From: Luscinia megarhynchos
Taxonomy: Eukaryota; Chordata; Aves; Passeriformes; Turdidae
Length of the DNA stretch: 64,000 nucleotides
Assembly (NCBI GenBank): GCA_034336665.1
Contig: JAPFBE010000033.1
Coordinates: 3,224,001 to 3,288,000 of the forward strand
Direction of reading: 5' to 3'
Each line of letters opens with the position of its first letter. Within the stretch, counting starts at the first letter, position 1. The notes under the pieces are model-generated. The model was not told the DNA's origin. It ran no database searches and saw only the letters and a list, made by a program, of their open reading frames with translations. Made by a program: the position numbers and the translations under genes. Below are positions 41,591 through 53,937 of this stretch, in pieces.

Positions 41591-42996
41591 GACCAATACA
41601 GGGCATTAGATAGCCACTGGGGGAGAGTACAGTGAGGTCAGTGGGCTTTGGCTACCTGGCAGGTTGCTTACATCAACCCCTTGACCCCATCAAGGGGGTG
41701 GCAATATATATTCTCTACTGTGGATACAGTGTCAGGATTACTCTTTGCTTAACCCACCAAATATACATCAGTTATGTTAATATCAGATTCTTAAATTATT
41801 GTATTTCAAGTATCTTCTACAAATGCTTGGGGCCTTATCTGGGGGGACAGCATTGGAACTCTGTTTTTGGTGCCATGAACCCACCATCAAATTCAAGTTC
41901 AGCCTGAAAAAGCACAAACCAAACCTTTTCAATCTGTGTGAACCATCGCTCCACCTCAAGCTATCAGGTCTGGAGTAATTTTAGCTGAAGGAGCTGGACC
42001 AGCAGCAACATATGTATTACTGGAAATAGATGACAGTCCTATTTTCCTTCTGTATCACAGGTAGCTCATCATGCTTTGTATACTTGTATGACATGCACAT
42101 ACTCTGGATACATTTCTGGAGGATTACTGTGTAAATACTTGTATGCAGTAACTTTTTCCTTTTTCTTCTCCACATAGCAAATATAGAGCACCTGAAGTGT
42201 GCCTTCACCTACCGGTTCGATTAGACATCAAAGGCAATTGTTGCCCAAAATGTGGCAGCAGCTTCACTGCACCTGGGAACCTCACCAGTCCAGTTGCGGA
42301 TGAGGCACCTCCTTTCTCAACACCACATACACTGTTCTGAGTTTGATGGCCTATGCTGTTTCAACATGGTGCTGAATCAGCTTCATTGAAAAGAACATCA
42401 CCTCACCTAGGAGGAGGAGCACAGACACATACACACACAGGGTTTTTTTTCTATGAGAACTTCCTTGGTGAGTTGCTGGGACCAATCGGAAAGCTGATTT
42501 AATAATTGACAGCCTGGGAAACCAAATAAAAAGCTACTTCGCCTCCATGAATCACATCGGTAAAAGTGAAAAGGCTCTCTTTTGACTTCCGGCTTGTGAG
42601 GAGAGTTAGGCCAGCCGGCCCGGCTCGGCCCTCCCTCCCCCTGTGGCCTGACTGGGCAGGGGTGGGGGAGCCACCGAGACCCTCCCCGTTTTCAATTAGG
42701 GGCCCTGGTGGACAGGGGAAAGAGAAACCTTTGCTAAGATCCTAGTTTCCCCCCCTCAGAGTGGCCACAGCTCAGCCGGGGCCCTGCCGCCATCTCGAAT
42801 GAAGAAATGAAGAAAACTTTTGCCTTTGAACAGTTTGCTCTTAAAAGTAGTACCCCATGAGTTTAACATAACCCATAACACAGCTCTAAAAATTTCTTAG
42901 TTTTTCTCTGTGTTGTTAATAAATTTCCTCTTTATACCCTTTTAAGTTTTAAATCTACCTTGTTTTTTACTCCTAAATCCTATCTCAAAGAGAAAT
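41591..42996. other. Mixed unassigned sequence with a possible old LTR
   Basis: An AATAAAAAGC TATA-like element near 42525 and AATAAA near 42921 in plus orientation suggest an old LTR around 42480-42960. A stretch near 41950-42040 weakly resembles a retroviral dUTPase. Neither is secure. Confidence 0.35.
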
Positions 42997-43608
42997 TTAG
43001 TATATTAAAATTAACAAACCTAAATTAAACCAAGACACTTCTTTAACAATTGTTGTTGTAATACATTTTGGCTTAAATGCAGTTACGGCCATTACCATAT
43101 TAATCATTACAGATAGAAGAAGTGATGGTCTCCACCCTGTGGATTCAGCTTGTTGTTGTGAGAAACAAATTTTGTTCATACTGTCAATGATCGCTCCTAG
43201 AAGAAGAATAAGCTGACCTTCAATGGTTGACTTAAACTTCAGTGGAGACATCCTGGCATCATTCCAAGTATCACTCCTGGAAAGAGAAAACAATACAAGC
43301 CTTGGTGGGGTTTGTCCAGACAGGTTACACTTTAGCGGCTCAAGTTGTTTACCAGCTTGGACTAATGACAAAGATCCATTTTCCCACTCAGAACATCTCT
43401 GTTCTATCTCTTTAAATGCAATTGAGATGTATAATAAATATCTCTTTGGTCCATCAGGGTCAATTCGAAACAGATTACAGTAAACACCATGTTCAGCAAT
43501 ACTCCATCCTACTATCTGCAGTACCTGTACTAGAGGTTCCACTTCTGCAGTTTTCCTTTTGTAAAAGTGGATACAATAGCTGAGCAGTGATAGAAAATCC
43601 AAGTACAT
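42997..43608 (-). pseudogene. RT connection/RNase H start fused to an unidentified tail
   Basis: A 203-codon open frame. Residues 20-95 resemble the end of retroviral RT and start of RNase H (D-P-D-G-P-K-R, then A-F-K-E-I-E, E-W-E-N-G, K-Q-L-E-P). After about residue 97 (near 43320) the similarity stops and an unrelated tail with two hydrophobic stretches follows. It is most likely a chance fusion by deletion. Confidence 0.5.
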
Positions 43609-43636
43609 ATATTCTCCACTATCCTAAAGCTCCCAT

Positions 43637-44160
43637 TTACTGTTGCAATTCTTCCTTAGATTGAGGCATATGCAGCCATTCTATTTTCCTTATGGTGTCT
43701 GGAGGAATCACCTCACTGCCTGCTATCCACCAAGTATCCAAAACTGTTACTTCTTTACTTGGTTCTTGACATTTCTCAGGTGGAATCTCAACTTGTACTT
43801 CATTAAATGTTTGCTGCACTGCTGTTACTGCTTCCCTTACTTTTTTAGGGGGGTGTCCTCCAATCAAAATATTACATTATTTAATGTCCAGAGGGAGTGA
43901 GGCTATCTGTAAAAACTGGGAAAGCAAATAATGGGTAAATGTTATACCCCTGCAGAAGTCTGTTAAAGGTGTGTTGCCCTCCCTTCCAGGTAAGCACAAA
44001 TTGAGCCTTGCCATGTTTTCAGAAGGGAATCATAAAAGACATATCTTTTACATCTAGGGTTGCCATCCACAAGTGGGATGCTGTCTGAATTTGAGTTCCA
44101 CAAAATTTAGCACATCAGAGGTTAAAGGCATGGTTTTGGTTTTTAATTGCCTGTAATAAA
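43637..44160 (-). pseudogene. pol: Reverse transcriptase remnant
   Basis: A 76-codon piece (43637-43867) holds an RT thumb stretch (I-P-P-E-K-C, W-W-I-A-G-S, P-Q-S-K-E-E-L-Q-Q). Upstream, in broken frames to about 44160, is an RT palm-like D-V-K-D-M-F-F region. It continues into 42997-43608. Confidence 0.65.
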
Positions 44161-44880
44161 CCATAAGCCACTACTATCTGTTAATCTCTTTCACCGAGGC
44201 CTGTTGTGATACAACAGAGCAGCGTTTTTTTAACTAAAAGAGGGTAGATTTTAAATAGATATGATATTGAAATCATCAAGATAGACACTTTTTAACACAG
44301 TTTTGAGTATTAGAAAGCAGGCATTCTTTATTTCCTCTAATCGAGTGCCCTGAGCATCAGGTAAATAGGGTTTTTATAATATATACTGATTGCATATTCA
44401 ATAACTATCCCCTCTTACTTGATGTATATGTATTACTTAATTTTATATAATAGCACCTCTTTTCGGAAGTCCTTATATGATTCTCAGGGGTCTTCTTCAG
44501 TGGCCTTCAATGTCCAGTGCCCTTTTTAGGTGGCTGTTCCTTGACCCCCACTTTTGAGTAAGCGCAATATCTTTGTTTTGCATAACTTCTACTTTGTCGG
44601 CCTTGCACAGCTGAGCTGGCATCCTGCTCACATTTTGTATAATTTCTGTTTCCTTAAGTTACATCCTTTATGTATTTCTCCAAGGCTGTGGTGTTTTGTT
44701 CTACTGTCCTTATCAAGTTCCCCCTTTCCTTGAGACTAAGTTCCTTATGGGAACTAGTCTCTTAATATCTATATTTCATTTTGAAGCATAAGGCATTACA
44801 CCAGCTACAACAGTGAATCATGATGCAGGGTAAAATACTGTCCGAGACTGGATAAGATTGATGTCTTGAGACATTTTAGG
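44161..44880. other. 720 bp without a recognised feature
   Basis: AT-rich and low in coding signal. Confidence 0.45.
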
Positions 44881-45440
44881 ATGCTTGGAATGCCTGTGTG
44901 TGTGTCTGGTGGGAGGGGCAAGTCAGGCCTTGTGTAGGCAAGGCAGTGCCCTGCTCCACCCCCAGACCCCCAGGATCAGCAGAGCTGTCAATCAATCACA
45001 CACCAGACACGGTGCTAACCCAGCTCCTGAGTGACCAGAAAAACCACCTGAGGGGAGGCCCCATGAAGGCCCAAGGATTTAAAAGGGGCTGATCACTTGG
45101 TGGCCATTTGTCTGACCCTACCTTCTCCTGAAGTTTCTATCTTATCCAAGCTGGAACCCTAGGAGTTGGTAGCTATATATATGTATTTCTATATCTTTTC
45201 TGTCTTCCTGTCTTTCTCCCTTTCTTCTTCTAACCCTTCTTTCATGGAACATTTTGGGCAACTTAGCATCAAAATGGTTTAAAGGTTTCTAGGTTAAAGG
45301 GGCTAAATTAATGTTATGATAAGTGGTGTTTTATGTTGAATTAGATGTTGAATTTAATCCTTTGCCCAAGTTCCTTGATTTTCTATATTTTGACAATAAA
45401 CTTTTGTGTAATTTTGACCTCTTGAAAATATCTGGTGAGT
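44881..45440 (+). repeat. Probable solo LTR, plus orientation
   Basis: A TTTAAAAGG element near 45079 and AATAAA near 45402 are spaced as in an LTR. A pyrimidine-rich tract (45205-45245) lies between. The ends are not resolved. Confidence 0.45.
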
Positions 45441-45479
45441 ATTTCTCCTGTGCAACAAACCAGAGTAAAGGAACCTTAG

Positions 45480-45770
45480 TTTACCCTTTAGCATTTAAGT
45501 GTTACAGAGTGTTGCAAATACATACAGCAAGGATTATGATGACGATTATAACAGATGTTTTAACCAAGTCCAGCTGGATAACCATGAAATCAGTTTGATC
45601 CAGATGTCTTCAAATACCCAAGAGTTATCATCTTGAGCTCTGCACTGTAAAATCTGGGTTTGTTTCCTGATTTCCTGGACATTTATAGACACTATAATTT
45701 TGCTAGCAAAACAAAAGTTAAGCATCTTTATTTTCTCAGACAACTGCTCAATTGCCAGAGGGGTTTCAGC
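45480..45770 (-). pseudogene. env: Class I env TM remnant
   Basis: The open frame 45546-45836 starts with the end of integrase (I-K-K-A-E-T-P near 45770), then changes to an envelope TM segment with W-L-S-S-W-T-W-L before a hydrophobic anchor that continues past the stop (V-I-I-V-I-I-I-L-A-V). The surface subunit is deleted. Confidence 0.6.
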
Positions 45771-46810
45771 CTTTTTAATTCTGGAGCAACGCATCCACAA
45801 TTTTAATGTCCTGTTCAATTCAGTAAAAGTTGTCAATAGTAATTGGAAAGGTCCCTTCCACTTTGTCTAGGGTGGAGCTGTTCCCCAGTCTTTCAAGTAG
45901 ACCCAATCTCCTGGTTGAACCTCATGCACTGGTGTGTCCAATCATGTCAGTCTGGAGATCACCACTGCTCACTGCAAATCCTGTAAAAATTTATTAAGAG
46001 AAATGAGGTAATTATTCAAATCGACCCCCCCTTTTACATGTGTGCTTCCTGGAATGTGTGGTACTTGGTAAGGTTGACCATATATCAGCTCATAGGGGCT
46101 TATTTTGCTGGTGCTCCATGGCTGAATTCTAATTTGAGGTAGAGCAACAGGTAAGGCTTAGACCCATGTCAAGGAGGTTTCCTGCCATATTTTACCCAAT
46201 TGCAATTTGACTGTATAATTCCTTCACTTTACTTTGCCACTAGCTTGGGGCCTTTAAGGAGTATGAAAATCCCAAATTATTCCCAAGGCTTTCCTAACCT
46301 GTTGTACCACTTCTGCAATAAAGTGGGAGCTTCCATCTGATGACATTCCCAAAGGTACCCAGAATGTAGGTATTATTTGATCCAACAGTATTTTAGTCAC
46401 TTCCTTAGCCTGGTTGGTGAAACAAGGGAAAGACTTCTGGCCACCAAGAAAAGGAATCCAGCAGAACTAGGAGGGATTTATACTCCCCTTTTCTTCACAA
46501 TTGAGTAAAATCACTCTGCCAGTATTTACCCAGAACATTTCCAGATTTTATGGCTCCTAGAACTACTTTGTTAACTGTGTAAGGGTTGTTTCTTTTACGA
46601 ATTATACATTGTTGGATTCTTGATTGTACAATCTGAGCCATTTTAGACCCAATTATTAATTTTTGCAAATGCTTGAAAAAGTTTTCAATAGTCCAATGAG
46701 TGGCTTTGCGTTCACAATCCACCATTTTACACAAGATCTGTTCTGGGACTACTATTTGCCTGGTTGCCCAGTTTCATGGATAAAATTTTGCTTTTAAGGT
46801 TTCAATTAAT
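45771..46810 (-). pseudogene. pol: Class I integrase remnant
   Basis: In broken frames the minus strand gives integrase-like pieces, including the zinc-site region (46495-46734, T-H-W-T-I-E) and a C-terminal W-V-Y-L-K-D-W then K-W-K-G-P-F stretch near 45850-45920. Confidence 0.65.
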
Positions 46811-47374
46811 TGACAATCCCTAGCACTCTGTTTTTTCTACTGGAAAAGGTATCTCTGGAAGGGGTATTAAAGATAAAACTTTGTTTTCTAGAGTGCCTTC
46901 TTCAGCAGCCTCTTTGGCAGCCTTATTGCTTAAATGATTCCCCAATTCCAGTTTGGTCTTACCCACTTGGTGTGCTCTGCAATGCATGACAGCAACTTCT
47001 GCTGGTTTCTGGAGAGTTTCAAATAAATTCAAGATTTGTTTCCCGTTTTTGATCAACATGCCCTGAGATGTCAAAAGGCCTTTCTTTCCAGATGATCTTC
47101 TATTCATGTGCCACTCTAAAACTGTATTTTGAATGAGTCAAAATGTTAATGTGCTTTCCTTTGCTCAATTCCAAAGCTCAGGTGAGTGCAATTAATTCTG
47201 CTTTCTGGGCTGAAACATCAGAGGGGAGATAAGAACATAGCAGGGTTAATGACAGAAGTTGTTTTGAGTGTCACATCATCTTGCTCCAGCAAGACTACCC
47301 CATACTTTAGCATCTGGCTTGGAGATAGGCAGTGGCCCCCTTTTTGCTTGAGTAACAACTGCACTGTATGGGTT
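46811..47374 (-). pseudogene. pol: Class I RNase H remnant
   Basis: The frame 46820-47107 has the RNase H end (V-M-H-C-R-A-H-Q then K-A-A-K-E-A-A). The frame 47218-47374 has the RT/RNase H linker (L-S-P-S-Q-M-L-K-Y, then I-N-P-A). It is cut at 47375 by a family A LTR. Confidence 0.72.
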
Positions 47375-47805
47375 TGTAGTGGGTTGACCCAGGCCGGATG
47401 CCTGGCAACCACCAAAGATGCTCACTCACTCCCCTCTGCAGCTGGACAGAGGAGAGAAAATATAGCGAAGGGTTCATGGGTTGAGATAAGGACCAGGAGA
47501 GTTTGCTTATCAAATACCATCATGGGCAAAAACAGACTCAACACTTATTACACTAACAAAATGAGAGCAAGGTAATGAGAAGTAAAATAAGACCCTTAGA
47601 AACACCTTCTCCATTCCCCTCCTTTCTTCCAGCTTTACCTCCTACCTCACTGGCACAAGGAGACAGAGAATAGGGTTTATGGTGAATTCATCACCTGTGG
47701 CTTCTCCCGCTGCTCAGTTCCCCTGCTGCACTGTGGGGTCCCTCCCAGTGGAAACAGTTCTCTGCTAACTTCTCTAGCGTGAGTCCATCTCAATGTTCCA
47801 TACTC
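47375..47805 (-). repeat. Family A LTR, truncated antisense copy
   Basis: It begins TGTAGTGGGTTGACCC and matches 12209-12640. It stops near 47805, where a class I gag begins. Confidence 0.68.
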
Positions 47806-48600
47806 CTTTATTGAGTCAGAGCAGTGGAAACCTACTGTGGGGAAATGCAAAGAGAACCCTGATAAAGTGGCCACATTAGTAGAAAGACCAATTAACTCAC
47901 AAAATCCTGATTGGGCTGATTTGAACTCTATGTTAGACACATTACTTGATCCCACTGAGAGATGAATGGTCAATTAAGTGATAACAATGTCAGTCAAAGC
48001 GAGCATCACAAATGGATTGCTTCAAGGCACTGTCAGACAGATATTCCCCCTTGAAAACCCGGGATGGTATCCAAATATACCAGAACATATGGCGAGGTTA
48101 AAACGATATCAAAGCCTTGTGGTATATGGGTAAAAATGTGTTATCCCTAAAGCTATTAAATTGGTCAAAGATTTATGCAATAAAGCAAAATTATGATGAA
48201 TCACCCACTGAATTTTTTTAAGAGGTTAAAAGAAACTGCAATCAAATATACAGATTTAGATCATGAATCAGCTGATGGTAAACCACATCTAGTGCTTTTG
48301 TTTATGAGTCAGGCTTCAAATGATATAAGAAGAAAGCTGCAAAAAATAGAGGGAGTTCAAGACATAGATAAATTGCTAGAAGTGGACTGCAAGGTGTTTC
48401 GAGAAAGGGATACCACTGAAAAAGTTAAATCCCAACATAGTAAGAAGGCAACTCAACAAAAGTCATCCAAGAAAACTTCCCCAACGGAGAAGAATCGATG
48501 TGCATACTTGTAAGAAGTGAGGGCATTAAAAGAATGACTGTCCAGCACTGAAAGATAAATCCTCAGTCCCCCAACTCCCAGTAGTACAAACCTCAAGCAG
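47806..48600 (+). pseudogene. gag: Class I gag remnant: capsid and nucleocapsid
   Basis: Broken frames give capsid landmarks (N-P-D-W-A-D-L-N-S-M-L-D-T-L-L-D, then R-Y-Q-S-L-V). An open piece at 48193-48513 covers the capsid end with L-L-F-M-S-Q-A-S-N-D-I-R-R-K. The zinc knuckle that follows is frameshifted. It joins the integrase below with no protease, RT or RNase H. Confidence 0.78.
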
Positions 48601-48612
48601 TTCAAGTTCTGA

Positions 48613-49440
48613 GTGATAGGGACTGAAGGCTACCTCCCCAGCAGAACCTTCACGGGATCTTCCTGGATATTATTGGCAGATTTTGCAGAGTTGCCATGCA
48701 AAGAGGGATACTGGTACACACTGGTATTAGTTGACACCTTCAGTGGATGGCCAGAGGCTTATCCCTGTTGCAGTAATACAGCCAAGGAGGTGGTGGAAGT
48801 TTTGTGCAATCATATAATTGCAAGTTTCGGGGTTCCCTTGGGGATGTCATTAGATAGGGGACCACACTTTGTTGCAATAGTAGTTAAAGAGGTTATGCAG
48901 ATTTTGGGAATTACTTGGGATCTGCTTACACCTTATAGACTCCAAGCGAGTGGTAAAGTTTAACATATGAATGGGACTCTCAAAACACAAATTAGTAAAA
49001 TTTGTCAGGAAACATCCATGACATGGGTTCAAGCCTTGCCTATAGCTTTACTGAGAAGCCGCATACAACCAAGGTGGAGGGATAAGATTGGTCCCTATGA
49101 AATACTGTATGGCAGACCATATCAGATTCTGCATGTTCCAGGTGAAATTTACATGAAGGGGAAACTTGATTTGCAGAGATATCTAATGGCTTTTGGTTCT
49201 ACTTTGCAGAAGATCCAGACTTATGTTGTGCTATCCAGACCTATAGGACTGGACATACCTGCACATTCAGCATGGAGACTGGGTCTATGTTAAGTGGTGG
49301 GGCAGTGATCCTCTACAAGCCAAGTGGAGAGGACCATTCCAAGTTCTGCTGACCACCCTCATCACAAAGTTGCTGGCAAAGGACCCTGGATTCACTTCTC
49401 CAGAGTTAAGAAGGCTTCTGCTCATGAAATAACTGTAAAG
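48613..49440 (+). pseudogene. pol: Class I integrase remnant
   Basis: Two pieces in one frame (48613-48963 and 48967-49293) match a gamma-type integrase core: V-D-T-F-S-G-W-P-E-A, an S-L-D-R-G-P-H-F Asp site, and Q-A-S-G-K-V before a TAA where the catalytic Glu region begins. M-N-G-T-L-K and Y-E-I-L-Y-G-R-P-Y follow. The C-terminal domain is frameshifted. Confidence 0.82.
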
Positions 49441-49549
49441 ACAGAGTCTGATGCAAATGAAAGCAAGCTTTAAATGATTCCTGTTCTGTGCCTAAATAAC
49501 TGTTTGTTATCCTGTTTCTCCTTCCCCGTACGGGCCACCAAATAATGAA

Positions 49550-50193
49550 TGTCCAAGTTTGGACAAACTTAGGGAAAAAACCCCCAGAAGAGCTTCCCAG
49601 GAAATAAGAAAAAAAAATTTCACTCAGGGGGAAAAGTGGAAAAAACCTATTTATTAACACATACAAGAGAAACACTTCCCAGCACAGACCCAGGTGACAA
49701 AAAAGTTTTCACCGAGAGAGAGAAACTTGGACGCTTTGATCTTCACTAGAAGGGCGAAACGCTTCTCTGGCCGGTGTCCAGCGGCAGGCCGCAGGGTTCC
49801 TCCGGAGCTGGTGCTGAATCCTCGGGGGTGAGGGGGAGAAGGGAGAGGGGGAGAGAGAGAAAGAAAAAAACAGCCGGAATAGCCAGCAAGCCTTAAACAG
49901 CAGCGAGCTAAACCGAATAATTCAAGCAATATAAAGTCAAAAAAAAAATCAAGAAAAAAACCCAAAAAACAGCTAACTCACAAACCAGGCCACGAGCCAC
50001 CACCACAGCAGCGATAGCCACCCGCAGCAGTAGCCAGAGCCAAGCTGCAGCCGCGAGCCCCCCCAAGCCAAGCCCACGGCAAACCAAGGCCATTCCGCAG
50101 AGCAGAGCCCAGGCGGCCCCTCCCCCGGGAGCAGACAGCTTCATGGCCAAGGGGGGCAGGGTAAGGAGTTAGTCAAATCATCAACCCAGGACA
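49550..50193 (-). repeat. ERVL-1-type LTR, minus orientation (644 bp)
   Basis: The plus strand starts TGTCCAAGTTTGGACAAA and ends CAACCCAGGACA, matching the ends of the ERVL-1 LTRs. It has the same GTGGAAAAAAC..TTTATT core. It is inserted between a class I integrase on the left and the gERV-4 env on the right, without a matching duplication. Confidence 0.78.
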
Positions 50194-51741
50194 GACTCTA
50201 AGATTTTTAAATTCTTGCTGTTGGTTTACTAAAGAAGCTACTCCTGTTCCTACTCCAGCACCTCCTAATGTTAATAATACAGCAACTGTAAGGGCTGTAA
50301 ACAGTTCCCATTTTACCAGGTGGTGTCCTGGAGTGATTTGATGATGATGCACATAGTCCTTTGGGTGGTATACGATTCGGGGAACTATCATGACCTGAAT
50401 GCAGTATTCGGATGTTTCGTTGAAATTAGGTATTGATATACACGGGGTTACCCCTAATGTGTTACAGACCCACTTGGTGTTTGCAGCAGGGATTAACCAT
50501 TAGGCCGGTTTGCGGGAGTCGGTTACAGCCATTTTTACCCCGCAGAGGTGGTCTTTATCTCGAGGTATGTTGCCTATACACCTCCCCTTCCCATTTACCT
50601 GAGCCATCGATACCCCTGGGGTGCTTTCTTTTCCCCTTTTCCAAAGGCACAAGGAGGGATTGGTCCCATTTATTCTTTTAGATTTTGCTACAGAACCTAA
50701 GCCCTCATAAAAGGGTGGATTAATACTGTAACATAACCAGCACTCTTTAGTCAAATTGGGTTATGTACTATTTAACACCCTAAAGGTGGCTTGTAGGATC
50801 TTCCACAGGGGCCCTTTACTGGGTTGTGTCACGGCTGTTGTCTTTATTAGCTGTGATTCATTATTGGCCTCTGTAAAATTTTCTTGGGTTATGTTGACTA
50901 AGTTACTCAGATCCGTTATTGTGGCTTTTGAGTCTGTCATTATAGGATTTGGTCCAACAGGCTGAGGATCGTGGGGTATAATTTCCTTCTTTATAACAAT
51001 ATGTCCTCCTCGGTCTTTCCCGGGTTCCCATATTCTAACTCCCCAGAATTTTCCTACTACCTATCCCGGGTCTTGGGGTTGCATGACGTTAAGATAGACC
51101 CATTTGCAAGTACCGATATAAGTTACCACGCCTGATGGATCTGTCCAGGGTTTTTTACATCCATGTGGACTTCTTTCGACCCTTAAGTACTTATCTTGGA
51201 TTTGTACCGACCATCCTAGGGAAATTGTTTCACAGCCCCAATATCCACAGTAAAATTCCCCGGGGTAGTTACAGTATGACCTCCCTGGGTTAGATGCTGG
51301 ACACATGTAGAATACACTATAGGGGCTAGAACCTGTCCTATCAAGTAGGTCATCCAGGGTTATGTTAAAGCTAGGACTTCCCGAAGTAGTTTGTGTTTGA
51401 ATTTCTCTCTGACCTTCCCATTTTAAAAGTGACCATTTAAAAGGTTCATGACTTGCATGTACTCCTTTTAGGGACATTAAACAAATTATTCCTAACTGGA
51501 GGTAGTAGCTTCCCCAATGCCCGCAACCTGTCTGCCAGTGGTGATTACTATCCCATTGTTTCTGTAACCTGCCCTCCCATCGCCTTTGGGTCCCCACCTT
51601 TAGTCTCCTCTGTGCCCGTGGGCGACCCACTCCACAAGCATTTTCTCCTCTGCCTCGCCCATTAACTCGGTTGCAGCGAGCTATGGGGAGTTCCATCTTC
51701 TCGGCAGCAAGAGTACTCTTCAGGAGGGGTGTTTGCCCCAT
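50194..51741 (-). pseudogene. env: Envelope pseudogene, one frame with three stops, TM truncated (gERV-4)
   Basis: An ATG at 51741, with a second at 51696 that aligns with the gERV-3 env start. Open pieces 51061-51741, 50500-50754 and about 50194-50391 are all in one frame, separated by stops at 51061-51063, near 50755-50757 and at 50497-50499. SU has C-W-L-C. The cleavage site is altered (K-W for K-R). The frame is cut just after the fusion peptide by the LTR at 50193. It is closely related to gERV-3 env. Confidence 0.85.
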
Positions 51742-52245
51742 GCTTTTTGATGCGTTTAATATACCTGCTCCACTTGTGGGCTTTAATTAGAGGAGTATAG
51801 CAACTGAGTTTGGGTACCCACTGCCTACACAGGGCAGCTACAATTTTGGCTACAAATGGGTAGGTTCGTTAGAGTGGTAGCAGTAAAATTGAGGGTTCAC
51901 CCCCTTTGAAAAAATCTCCCACCACTCTTCGGATCCCACCGAAAGCCCTCCCACAGCCACTATGGTGGCTAGGACGTGAGACGTGAGCTTCTTTTGACTC
52001 CAATAACAATTGTGACACACCCTCCCAGGGATGTAACCATTGCGGCAATGGGCCCACCACTCTTCCTTACAAACTAAACAGACAAAGCATACAAACGGAT
52101 TACAATTTCCCCAGCAGTTTTCAGCATTACATTTGAGTTTGACTTCTGCACTTAGTACACTTTTCCCACCTTCTAGTGGTACCCCTGTTTTTCTGTTTTC
52201 TATTGTGAAAGAAAAGTACTGTGGATCCCAAGGTTCAGCATCCAT
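51650..52245 (-). pseudogene. Cys-rich accessory ORF, frameshifted near the end (gERV-4)
   Basis: The ATG at 52245 opens 131 codons to 51850. The Cys/His cluster C-F-x-C-x2-C-x6-H-C-x9-C-x2-C (about residues 50-77) has the same spacing as in gERV-3, though the other residues differ at many positions. The Y-C-Y-H-S-N-E-P block is present. A single-base shift near 51852 ends the frame. The expected tail, including C-C-R-E-D-G near 51705, is still readable in another frame and overlaps the env start. Confidence 0.8.
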
Positions 52246-52379
52246 GTGGTGTCGGTATAGGTTTCATGTCCCAAAAGGAAGTAGAAGAATAAAGTCCTTC
52301 AAGGTTGCACTTTCTTCTGCAGTGTTAGCTTTAAATCCCCAGGTGTGTCTCTTACCTCCCACTCAGGATGGTTGGTGAA

Positions 52380-53530
52380 TTTAGACAGATTTACTGTTTT
52401 TTTGATCCGGCTTGCCTGAGTCCACCCTTTTTCTGCAGTGCGTACCGCTGAGTCCGTTGTCAGCAACACCTAGTAAGGTCCTTCCCACTTAGGTGTTATC
52501 GGATTTTCCTTCCAACTTCGGACTAGTGCCCAGTCTCCGGGCTGAACCTGATGTAATACAACATTTAACGGTGGTCTCTGGGCCAACATTCCCTTTTCCC
52601 ATAACTGTTTCCTGAATTTCATCAGGGTTACTATATACTCGTTAATGTATCGTTCACTAACGTTTGGATTTGTTTGTGCCCTTTCTAAATTATAAGGCAT
52701 ACCATATAACATTTTGAATGGGGAAATCCCTAGATCTGCTCGGGGTTGAGTCCGAATATTCAGCAAGGCTAATGGAACACATTTAACCCATGATAGCTTT
52801 GTTTCTAGTACCAACTTAGTCAGCTGTTTCTTTATTTCCCCATTCATTCTTTCTACTCGGCCTGAACTCTGAGGATGCCAGGGAGTATGATGTTGCCATT
52901 TTATTCCTAATGCTTCTTCTAACTCTTGAGTTACCTTTGATGTAAACTGCGGCCCTTTATCAGAGTCAATTGTTTCTGGTACACCATATCTGGGGACTAT
53001 CTCCTCTAGTAAAATTTTACTACTGTCCGTGCAGTTTCTCTTGATGTTGGGAAGGCTTCCACATAGTGGGTGAGATGATCTACTACCACCAAAAGATATT
53101 TAATCCTTCCTACCTTTGGCAATTCGGTAAAATCCACTTGGATATTTGCACAGGGCTGCTTTGCTAGAGGCCTTCCCCCATGGGGTAGTTTTTTGAGGTT
53201 ACTTCGATTTACCCACAAACAGGTAGGACATCCCTTTGTGATATGTTTAGCTAAATCGTGGAGTCCGATGCTCATGTATTTAGTGGCAAAGTGATATACT
53301 AGCCCCTGGGCTCCCCAATGAGTTTTCTGATGTAACTTATACAGTATTCTTTGAGCTACTGCTTTTGGTAGCACTTCTCGGCCATCTGCTAGTATCCACT
53401 TTCCTGATTCTTCTGTAACCCCGATCCTTTTAAGTTTCTCTTTTTCCTCATTCGTAAAAATTGTGTCAGTGTTTTCATTGTTATCGACTCCACCCTCGTC
53501 CCTTTGCCCCCCTTTTTCTTTTAGGACCAT
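52380..53530 (-). pseudogene. pol: Integrase, one frameshift and one nonsense (gERV-4)
   Basis: Pieces 53006-53530 (zinc site H-x3-H, C-P-T-C and the first catalytic Asp in Q-V-D-F-T-E) and 52470-52847 (from M-N-G-E-I-K to W-E-G-P-Y) are separated by a frameshift near 53010. The second Asp and the Glu are readable between them in the shifted frame. A TAG at about 52470 follows W-E-G-P-Y. Confidence 0.85.
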
Positions 53531-53937
53531 CTCCTATAGGGCTGCCCGTTTTGCTTCCTGATCCGCAGCGTTGTTTCCCCTGCTTCTCAAATCCATTCCT
53601 CGTTGGTGTCCCTTTAAATGTACCACTGCTAACTTCCTCGGCCCTCTCAGGGCTTTTAATATTTCAACTATAAGTTTCTGATGTATCAAATCTTTCCCCT
53701 GTGAGTTAATGAGGCCCCTTTCTTCCCATAGCTTTCCAAATGTATGTACTACTCCAAATCCATATCTGGAATCAGTGTATATTGTCCCTTCCTTCCCCTC
53801 AAGAAGTTTTAAGGCCCTTAATATTGCATATAATTCGCATGCCTGTGCAGATTATGATTTATCTAATGCACACGACTCTACCACCTGTAATTTTGGACCT
53901 TGCACTATTGCATACCCTGATTTCCTCCTTCCTTATA
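53531..53937 (-). pseudogene. pol: RNase H C-terminal remnant (gERV-4)
   Basis: Minus-strand broken frames give the RNase H end with the V-H-L-K-G-H-Q block and A-A-D-Q-E-A-K. It ends abruptly at the ERVL-1 LTR. Confidence 0.65.

Larger units (their letters stand above)
50194..53937 (-). mobile_element. gERV-4: gamma-like ERV body without its own LTRs
   Basis: RNase H, integrase, accessory ORF and env of the gERV family lie between two ERVL-type LTRs. Gag, protease, RT, the TM end of env and both own LTRs are missing. The junctions carry no primer site or polypurine tract, so this is a rearranged fragment rather than a provirus. Confidence 0.85.
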
